From an uncultured Clostridia bacterium (GTDB taxonomy: Bacteria > Bacillota > Clostridia > CAKSNL01 > HGM11501): a stretch of 64,000 nucleotides of DNA. Where the stretch lies: assembly GCA_934476235.1 (NCBI GenBank), contig CAKSNL010000009.1:1-64000 (forward strand), in the 5' to 3' direction. The stretch's first letter is position 1, and each line of letters opens with the position of its first letter. The notes under the pieces are model-generated. The model was not told the DNA's origin, did not search any database, and saw nothing but the letters and a program-made list of their open reading frames with translations. The position numbers were made by a program, and so were the translations under genes. This document shows positions 58,047 to 64,000 of this stretch, piece by piece.

Positions 58047-60461
58047 ATGAAAAAAGACGATCTCTTAAAAGAGCTTGAAACAGAGTGCTTAGACAGCTTC
58101 GGCTGCTCGATAAAGGAAGCCTCCAAGCTCCAGGTTTATAAAACCCTCTGCACAGCCGTGCGCGACATGCTGGCGCGTGAACGCAAATCGTTTACAGACG
58201 ACGTTACCGCAAAAGAGGAAAAGCAGGTATACTATATGTCGATGGAATTTCTGGTTGGCACCTCGCTTCACAACAACCTCTTTAATATGGGCATTGAGGA
58301 CACGGTGCGCTCCGTACTTAAGGACAAGGGCTTTGATTTAAACGAGCTTTACGAAATGGAGCCGGACGCGGGTCTCGGAAACGGAGGACTCGGGCGACTC
58401 GCTTCATGCTATATGGACTCAATGACGACCTTGGGCTATCCCGGCACCGGATTTTCCATCCGCTATGAATTCGGTATTTTCCGCCAGAAAATAGTTGACG
58501 GCTGGCAGATGGAGTTCCCGGACGACTGGCTTACCTTAGGCGACGTATGGCTCCGCCCGAGAACGGACGAGGAATTTGAAGTCAAGTTCGGCGGCAATGT
58601 GCGCCAGGACTATGAGGACGGAAAGCTCATATTTCATCATGAAAACTATTCAAGCGTTATGGCTGTGCCTTATGACATGTTCATCTCTGGCTATAAGTCA
58701 AAGGCGGTAAACCAGCTTGTACTCTGGAGTGCGAAATCGCCCTCCAAGTCGTCGATCGACCTTAACTATTTCGTTCGCGGCGAGCATTTAAAGGCTCTTG
58801 AGCAGAACACGATGGCAGAGGTCATCTCAAAGGTGCTCTACCCGGCGGACAATCACGTTGAGGGCAAGATCCTGCGCTTAAAACAGCAGTACCTTTTGGT
58901 TTCCGCATCGCTCCAGAGCATCATTCACCAGCACATCAAAAATTACGGAAGCCTTGAAACGCTTCCCGATAAGGTTGCGATACACATTAACGATACGCAC
59001 CCGGCGCTCTGCGTTCCCGAGCTTATGAGAATATTGATCGACGAGTATGACTATGGCTGGGACGAAGCATGGGCAATCACGGAAAAAACACTTTCCTACA
59101 CCAACCACACGGTAATGAGCGAGGCTCTTGAGCGCTGGCCCGAGCATATTTTCTCGGACCTTTTGCCCAGAGTATATCAGATAGTATGCGAAATCAACCG
59201 CCGTCTTACGTTAAAGCTTTATGAGCGCTATCCCGGCGATGTTGCAAAGGTTGACTATATGGCTCCCTTATCCGGCGGAGAGGTCAAAATGGCAAACCTC
59301 TGCCTTGCTGCATGCCACACAATAAACGGCGTTTCAAAGCTCCATTCGGAGATTCTTAAAGAAAGCATTTTCAAAGATTACTACACGATAACTCCCGAAA
59401 GGTTTACAAATGTTACAAACGGTATTGCATACCGCCGCTGGCTCTGCCAGTCAAACCCCGGACTTACAAAGCTCTTAACGGAGCTTATCGGAACGGGCTT
59501 TATGAATGATTCCATGGAGCTTAAAAAGCTCGAAAAATATCACGGCGACAAGGCGGTCTTAGAGTCGCTTCGCAAGGTTAAGCTTGAGAACAAAATAAAG
59601 CTTTCGGATTACATTGCGAAGGCGAACGGTATAATCTGCGACCCGAATTCGGTATTCGATGTTCAGATAAAGAGGCTTCACGAGTACAAGCGCCAGCTTT
59701 TGAACGCTCTGGGAATCATCCACACCTACAGAATGTTAAAGGACAATCCGTCGCTTGACATTCCGCCCAGAACCTACATTTTTGCGGCGAAGGCGTCCTC
59801 CGGCTACTTCATGGCAAAGCAGATAATCAGGCTTATCTGTGCGATTGCAAACACCGTTAACTCCGACCCGACCGTGCGCGAAAAGTTAAAGGTCGTATTC
59901 TTGGAGGACTACAAGGTATCACTTGCCGAGAAGATAATTCCGGCGGCTGAAATTTCCGAGCAGATATCCATCGCCGGAAAGGAAGCGTCCGGTACCGGCA
60001 ACATGAAGCTGATGATAAACGGTGCGGTAACACTCGGCACGCTTGACGGTGCAAATGTTGAGATCCACGAACAGGTAGGCGACGATAACATGTTCCTCTT
60101 CGGACTCACCGCTCCCGAGGTTGAGGAGCTCTGGAAAAAGGGTTACGATCCCTTGGTTTACATGCGCCGCGATCCCGAGCTTTCGGACATTATTTCGATG
60201 CTTACCTCCGGCGCGTTCGGCTCGAATTTTGACGATATCGCCCGTTCGCTTCTGACCAACAGCTACGGAACGGCTGACGCTTACATGATCTTGGCTGACT
60301 TTAACGATTACGTAAGAGCACAGAAGGACGTATCGGAGGTCTATAAGAACAAGGATAAGTTTACCGATATGTCGCTTATCAACATCGCGAACGCCGGCAT
60401 TTTCTCCGCTGACCGTGCGGTCAGGGAATATGCCGATAACATATGGCACTTAAGAGCGTAA
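58047..60461 (+). CDS. glgP: Glycogen/maltodextrin phosphorylase
   Basis: 804 residues, GT35. It releases glucose-1-phosphate from glycogen ends. The N-terminal part has YYMSMEFLVGTSLHNNL and GLGNGGLGRLASCYMDSM. The pyridoxal-phosphate Lys lies in EASGTGNMKLMINGAVTLG, followed by TLDGANVEI. The ATG at 58047 is preferred to 58038, which is 2 nt from the AAAGG site. Having synthesis and breakdown in one operon points to post-translational control of flux. Confidence 0.97.
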   Translation: MKKDDLLKELETECLDSFGCSIKEASKLQVYKTLCTAVRDMLARERKSFTDDVTAKEEKQVYYMSMEFLVGTSLHNNLFNMGIEDTVRSVLKDKGFDLNELYEMEPDAGLGNGGLGRLASCYMDSMTTLGYPGTGFSIRYEFGIFRQKIVDGWQMEFPDDWLTLGDVWLRPRTDEEFEVKFGGNVRQDYEDGKLIFHHENYSSVMAVPYDMFISGYKSKAVNQLVLWSAKSPSKSSIDLNYFVRGEHLKALEQNTMAEVISKVLYPADNHVEGKILRLKQQYLLVSASLQSIIHQHIKNYGSLETLPDKVAIHINDTHPALCVPELMRILIDEYDYGWDEAWAITEKTLSYTNHTVMSEALERWPEHIFSDLLPRVYQIVCEINRRLTLKLYERYPGDVAKVDYMAPLSGGEVKMANLCLAACHTINGVSKLHSEILKESIFKDYYTITPERFTNVTNGIAYRRWLCQSNPGLTKLLTELIGTGFMNDSMELKKLEKYHGDKAVLESLRKVKLENKIKLSDYIAKANGIICDPNSVFDVQIKRLHEYKRQLLNALGIIHTYRMLKDNPSLDIPPRTYIFAAKASSGYFMAKQIIRLICAIANTVNSDPTVREKLKVVFLEDYKVSLAEKIIPAAEISEQISIAGKEASGTGNMKLMINGAVTLGTLDGANVEIHEQVGDDNMFLFGLTAPEVEELWKKGYDPLVYMRRDPELSDIISMLTSGAFGSNFDDIARSLLTNSYGTADAYMILADFNDYVRAQKDVSEVYKNKDKFTDMSLINIANAGIFSADRAVREYADNIWHLRA

Positions 60462-60496
60462 AAAACGCACCGATTTTAAAACATTAATAAACACAC

Positions 60497-60533
60497 TTCG
60501 GCGGAAACGGGGGCTTAACCCATTTCCGCCGAA
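60497..60533 (+). other. Hairpin between glgP and the GH13 gene
   Basis: TTCGGCGGAAA and TTTCCGCCGAA pair perfectly around a 15-nt loop that itself holds GGG/CCC. Only four Ts follow. It could be a leaky terminator or an mRNA processing/stability element that lowers expression of the last gene. Confidence 0.6.
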
Positions 60534-60546
60534 TTTTGAGGTACAT

Positions 60547-62364
60547 ATGAGAATTTTATATGACAGTAAGCTTGCCGAACATAAAACGCCGTTCGGATGT
60601 ATAAAGGAAAACGAGGAGTGCCGCATCACGGTCTACGTTCCGGAGTCGATAAAGACGCGGCGCGTTTTCTTGGTATTAAAGACCGACGATGAGTTTTTAA
60701 TGCAGATACCGATGCAAAAAACGCTTACAAAGGATTCATACGAGCACTATTCGGCTCTCTTTTCGCTTTACAGGCGCGGTCTCTATTTTTACTATTTCAA
60801 GATAGAGACCTCCTCGGGCGCATTCTCGCTCTATAAATACGGTGCGCACGATACGAACATGGAGGACGGGTCGCTCTGGCAGCTTTCATGCATCAAAAGC
60901 GGCGGATATAAGCCTGACCCCTTTTATGCTGGAGCAGTGTATTATCAAATCTTTCCTGACAGGTTCTATAAGGAGCATACGCTCTTGGGAGAAGGAAAGA
61001 TTCCGCCCTTTAAGGTTCACGAAAATGAGTCCGACACACCGGACTATCTTCCCGACAGGAACGGTAAAATTTTAAACAACGACTTTTTCGGAGGAAATTT
61101 AGATGGCATTGAAAAAAAGCTCCCTTATTTAAAGGAGCTCGGGGTCAAGGTAATATACTTAAATCCCATTTTCTTTGCGTATTCAAACCACCGCTATGAC
61201 ACGGCGGATTATTTAAAGGTCGACCCTTTGCTCGGCACCGAAAAGGATTTTTCGTCACTCTGCGACGCGGCTCACAAAGCGGGGATGCGCGTGATACTGG
61301 ACGGCGTGTTCTCGCACACCGGGGCGGACAGCGTGTACTTTGACAAGGAAAACCGCTTCGGCAACGGTGCGTATTCAAACGACGGCTCGCCATATAAAAG
61401 CTGGTATGAATTTGGAAACGGCAAAAGCTATACCTCCTGGTGGGGGATCGACACGCTCCCCTGCGTAAACGAGCTTTCGCCTTCGTTTACCGACTTTATA
61501 ATTGACGGTGATGATTCCGTTATCGCTCACTGGCTTTCCGCCGGGGCGGACGGGTTCCGCCTGGATGTGGCGGACGAGCTGCCCGACGAATTTATCTTAA
61601 GGCTTCATGACCGCGTGCACGCACTGAAAAAAGGCGCAATCGTTATCGGCGAGGTGTGGGAGGACGCGTCAAACAAGATAAGCTACGGCGTCAGAAGATC
61701 GTACTTCACCGAATCGGAGCTTGACTCCGTGATGAATTATCCCTTCCGCTCCGCAATCACCGATCTTGTGACCGGGAAGATCTCTGCCTCCGCTTTTTCT
61801 GAAGCGGTCATGACCGTGTGTGAAAACTACCCCAAAGAGGTGCTTGACTGCCTGATGAACAGTCTTTCCACTCACGATACCGAGAGGATATTGACGCTGC
61901 TTTCGGAGGTGCCCGCTCCCGAAACGAGAGATGAGCGCGCCACTTATTCCCTCTCCGAGCCCGACAAAAGGGCGGCGCTTATCCGCGAAAAGGCGGCGGC
62001 GTTTTTACAGTTCGTGCTTCCCGGCTCGCCCTGCATTTACTACGGTGACGAGGCCGGTGAGGAGGGGTTTGAGGATCCGTTTAACCGACGGTTCTTCCCC
62101 TGGGGGCGCGAGAATAAAGACCTTACCGGGTTTTATAAAAAACTTTCATTGCTCAAAAACACATACTCCGAGCTTAAAACCGGAGCAACAAACGTTTCAT
62201 CCCCAACGGACGATACCGTTATTATAAAACGGTCGGAAAACGGAAAAACGCTTTTGGCGGCACTTTCCTTAAACGGCGGCTTCCGCGTTCCCGGTAAAAC
62301 CGTTTTTTCGAACGCGGAGGACGGTGTTCTTCCCGCAAGCGGATTTGCGCTCTATTATGAATAG
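60547..62364 (+). CDS. GH13 alpha-glucosidase/neopullulanase-type enzyme
   Basis: 605 residues without a signal peptide, so it acts in the cytosol. An N-terminal beta domain (about 1-125) precedes the barrel with VYYQIFPDRFYKE, GVKVIYLNPIFFAYSNHRYD, ILDGVFSHTGADSVYF, the nucleophile in DGFRLDVADELPDEF, acid/base in GEVWEDAS and SLSTHDTERIL. This pattern fits cyclomaltodextrinase, neopullulanase or maltogenic amylase, which cut maltodextrins and small branched limit dextrins. It would finish what GlgP leaves. GAGG precedes the ATG. A strong terminator ends the operon. Confidence 0.92.
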   Translation: MRILYDSKLAEHKTPFGCIKENEECRITVYVPESIKTRRVFLVLKTDDEFLMQIPMQKTLTKDSYEHYSALFSLYRRGLYFYYFKIETSSGAFSLYKYGAHDTNMEDGSLWQLSCIKSGGYKPDPFYAGAVYYQIFPDRFYKEHTLLGEGKIPPFKVHENESDTPDYLPDRNGKILNNDFFGGNLDGIEKKLPYLKELGVKVIYLNPIFFAYSNHRYDTADYLKVDPLLGTEKDFSSLCDAAHKAGMRVILDGVFSHTGADSVYFDKENRFGNGAYSNDGSPYKSWYEFGNGKSYTSWWGIDTLPCVNELSPSFTDFIIDGDDSVIAHWLSAGADGFRLDVADELPDEFILRLHDRVHALKKGAIVIGEVWEDASNKISYGVRRSYFTESELDSVMNYPFRSAITDLVTGKISASAFSEAVMTVCENYPKEVLDCLMNSLSTHDTERILTLLSEVPAPETRDERATYSLSEPDKRAALIREKAAAFLQFVLPGSPCIYYGDEAGEEGFEDPFNRRFFPWGRENKDLTGFYKKLSLLKNTYSELKTGATNVSSPTDDTVIIKRSENGKTLLAALSLNGGFRVPGKTVFSNAEDGVLPASGFALYYE

Positions 62365-62366
62365 GC

Positions 62367-62402
62367 AAAAAACATCCGCAGCTAAAGCTGCGGATGTTTT
62401 TT
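62367..62402 (+). terminator. Terminator of the glycogen operon
   Basis: AAAAAACATCCGCAGCT AA AGCTGCGGATGTTTTTT, a perfect long stem directly after the stop codon; A-run on the other side allows action on the convergent transcript as well. Confidence 0.93.
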
Positions 62403-62458
62403 ATTCACTTCGGCAAAGCGTTGACCCTTCCATACCGCTTACCTTCCGAAAGCTGAAA

Positions 62459-63496
62459 TTATGCCCTGATATTCGCATCCTCCGAAATTTCATTATGAAT
62501 ATTTTCTCTCATTTTGCAGATAACATCATAATCATACTTAAAGTTATTTTTAAGCCACAGGCACCTCGTCGCATTTGTCAAAATAACGGCATACATATCT
62601 TTTTCTCTGCTGAAAAAGAACGATGTGCCCGTGTGACCGCAATGCCCAAAGCTGCCATAGGGGAAAAGCCTCCCGGTCTGTCGGTATCTTTTGTCAACGA
62701 TCAGCCAGCCCAGCCCGTTTGCATTTTCTCCAAGGTCTTTAGTATAGCTTTTCTCCGCGGCGTCATAAATTTCAGCCGGATAAAGCTTTTCGCTTTTTTC
62801 CATAACAGCGTCGCAGTATTTCTCCAAATCAGCCATGGTGAAAAACTCCGCTCCGTTTCCGGCGACGCCCCTCATACTGTACACATTTTCGTCGTCGGAG
62901 CGATACTCTCCCACTTCTTTCCGCCTGTACGAGACTGCGGCATTCGGCTCATTTATATCAATATTGAATCCGCTTTTTGTCAAGCCCAGAGCCTTTTTTA
63001 TATATTTATAAAAAGCCTCATCAAGCGGCATTTTATATATCTTTTCTGCAATAAATCCCAAAAGAATATACGCATTGCAGGAATATATTTTCCCTTCGCC
63101 CGGGTTATATGCCAGGGGATTGTCCATAATAAGCTTTGCTACGGCGTCGCTTCCTTTGTCCGCAACTTCACGGGGAATATGGCATCTCACGATCCCCGAA
63201 GTATGCGTGAGCAGCTGTTTTACTGTGATATTTTTTCTGTCCTCCTTAACATCATCAAAGAACATATCCAGTGTATCGTTCACCGAAAGCTTTTCTTCTC
63301 CGATCGCTTTTAGTATAAGCGTTGCGGTAACAAGTATCTTCCCCATGCTTGCAATATCAAAATATGTGTTCAGGTCAACATTGTCCGATGAAATAAAGCA
63401 CCTGTCTTTCCCGCATTTAAAAAGCACGGCATAGGAATTACATCTGCCCTCCTTTTTCAGTTTTTCCATAAAAGCCTTTGTTTTATCCAACCTCAT
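62459..63496 (-). CDS. Serine hydrolase, beta-lactamase/class C PBP-like
   Basis: 345 residues. The nucleophile motif S-x-x-K is Ser50-Lys53 in IASMGKIL, the Y-x-N type motif is Tyr138-Asn141 in KIYSCNAY, and an HTG triad in HCGHTGTSFF stands for KTG. No signal peptide is visible, so it is likely cytosolic: an esterase or peptidase of the family rather than a secreted lactamase. The start MRLDKTKAF follows GAGGTGATT; the longer frame crosses the promoter. It is divergent from the AraC-type gene at the window end. Confidence 0.85.
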   Translation of the reverse strand: MRLDKTKAFMEKLKKEGRCNSYAVLFKCGKDRCFISSDNVDLNTYFDIASMGKILVTATLILKAIGEEKLSVNDTLDMFFDDVKEDRKNITVKQLLTHTSGIVRCHIPREVADKGSDAVAKLIMDNPLAYNPGEGKIYSCNAYILLGFIAEKIYKMPLDEAFYKYIKKALGLTKSGFNIDINEPNAAVSYRRKEVGEYRSDDENVYSMRGVAGNGAEFFTMADLEKYCDAVMEKSEKLYPAEIYDAAEKSYTKDLGENANGLGWLIVDKRYRQTGRLFPYGSFGHCGHTGTSFFFSREKDMYAVILTNATRCLWLKNNFKYDYDVICKMRENIHNEISEDANIRA

Positions 63497-63514
63497 TTTA
63501 ATCACCTCACAAGT

Positions 63515-63543
63515 ATTATATGATATTCCGGACACCGAATCAA
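63515..63543 (-). promoter_or_regulatory. Promoter of the serine hydrolase gene
   Basis: Minus strand: TTGATT (63538-63543), 17 nt, TATAAT (63515-63520). Confidence 0.7.
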
Positions 63544-63574
63544 TTATAAATTTCGGCGAAACAGCACATTTCGG

Positions 63575-63602
63575 TTGATTTTTTCCGGAGTTTTGCTATA
63601 AT
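63575..63602 (+). promoter_or_regulatory. Promoter of the AraC-type gene at the window end
   Basis: TTGATT (63575-63580), 16 nt, TATAAT (63597-63602). The ribosome site GAGGTGA begins 8 nt later, so the leader is very short. Confidence 0.65.
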
Positions 63603-63622
63603 TATTCTGTGAGGTGATATGT

Positions 63623-64000
63623 GTGTTTTGCGATTATAATACGGACAGTCTTCATATTATAAATGTTTTTACCGCAACGGTGAATAAGGAAGATATCGGC
63701 AAAAGGCTAAAAAGCTTCGGAGAAACGGGCTTTAATCAATTGGGAATCAAGCTTAAGGGCAGCACAAGCATAACGTATAATAACGAAAAATACTGTTATG
63801 ATGACAACTCGGTTATCTTTCTGCCCCGCGAAAAAAGAGGAGATATTGTATATAACAAGGTCTTCAGGCAGCCCGGTTCCGGCGTGTGCATATTTTTCAC
63901 ATCAGAACACCCGCTGAGCGATAAGGCGAAGCTTTACAGGTTTTGCGACACTTCTGCAGCAAAGGCTTTTAACCGTATTCTTCATGAATTTCAAAGTGAA
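63623..64000 (+). CDS. AraC-type regulator, N-terminal part (cut by window end)
   Basis: The frame is open for 126 codons from GTG 63623 to the window end. It starts MFCDYNTDSLHIINVFTATV and continues with a cupin-like run of beta strands (LGIKLKGSTSITYNNEKYCY, NSVIFLPREKRGDIVYNKVF), a GSGVCIFFTSEHPL strand and a helical part. This is the build of the sensor domain of AraC-family regulators. The HTH domain would lie beyond the window. The GTG is chosen because GAGGTGA lies 5 nt upstream; the ATG at 63619 reads into a stop. It may control the divergent serine hydrolase. Confidence 0.65.
   Translation, partial: MFCDYNTDSLHIINVFTATVNKEDIGKRLKSFGETGFNQLGIKLKGSTSITYNNEKYCYDDNSVIFLPREKRGDIVYNKVFRQPGSGVCIFFTSEHPLSDKAKLYRFCDTSAAKAFNRILHEFQSE

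Noticed and set aside
62324..63313. A 329-codon plus-strand frame
   Set aside because: It is antisense to the serine hydrolase, which has all three family motifs on the other strand, and begins inside the GH13 gene end and terminator.
1..64000. CRISPR arrays, prophage or insertion sequences
   Set aside because: I found no regularly spaced direct repeats of 25-40 nt, no transposase or integrase motifs and no phage structural genes.

Overview
The window looks like chromosome of a Gram-positive, endospore-forming Clostridia-type bacterium (Bacillota), probably of the Oscillospirales/Ruminococcaceae kind. I infer this from the five tRNA genes with encoded CCA ends, the strong GGAGG ribosome sites, frequent TTG and GTG starts, a T-box in front of pheST, IreB, the zinc form of S14, SleB, and the S10-spc-alpha order. 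The standard code is used. The exact taxon is not certain. I see no prophage, insertion sequence or CRISPR array.

Layout. 1-443: five tRNAs (Val, Asp, Phe, Gly, Cys). 658-9300: a mixed region with a membrane-anchored unknown, a MarR/TauE exporter pair with a clear double operator, an acyltransferase/acyl-CoA ligase pair, IreB, a MATE pump, a patatin and an ECF-S-like/GGDEF fusion. 9411-10537: a decayed small gene and rplM-rpsI. 10679-14629: mtaB, a DivIVA-like coiled coil, an opposing GNAT gene, a Ppx/GppA protein and a compact QueG-like protein. 14720-20265: a secreted protein pair behind an atypical response regulator, a G5/M23 cell-wall peptidase and a sodium-dependent transporter. 20311-24020: pheST under a T-box. 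24028-24460: remains of a decayed DUF6110/P-type ATPase metal locus.

24500-33167 is a carbohydrate island. An AraC regulator faces an operon of a fused epimerase-dehydrogenase, a second epimerase, a second Gfo/Idh/MocA dehydrogenase, a mannonate dehydratase (UxuA) and an SDR oxidoreductase. A cytoplasmic GH35 galactosidase converges on it. The direct repeats between araC and the operon overlap the araC -35 and abut the operon -35, a classic layout for an activator that represses itself. 33287-49145 is the full S10-spc-alpha ribosomal supercluster on the minus strand, driven by a strong promoter followed by a structured leader of about 330 nt in front of rpsJ.

49440-52187: the spore cortex lytic enzyme SleB and a secreted stalk-domain/GH26-like protein. 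52379-62364: a complete glycogen operon, glgB-glgC-glgD-glgA-glgP, followed by a GH13 maltodextrin enzyme, so one unit covers synthesis, branching and breakdown. The window ends with a divergent pair: a serine hydrolase of the beta-lactamase fold and the start of an AraC-type regulator cut by the window edge.

The items I would look at first are the S10 leader, the sugar-acid operon with its fused first enzyme, the ECF-S/GGDEF fusion, the atypical receiver next to two unknown secreted proteins, and the two decayed loci.
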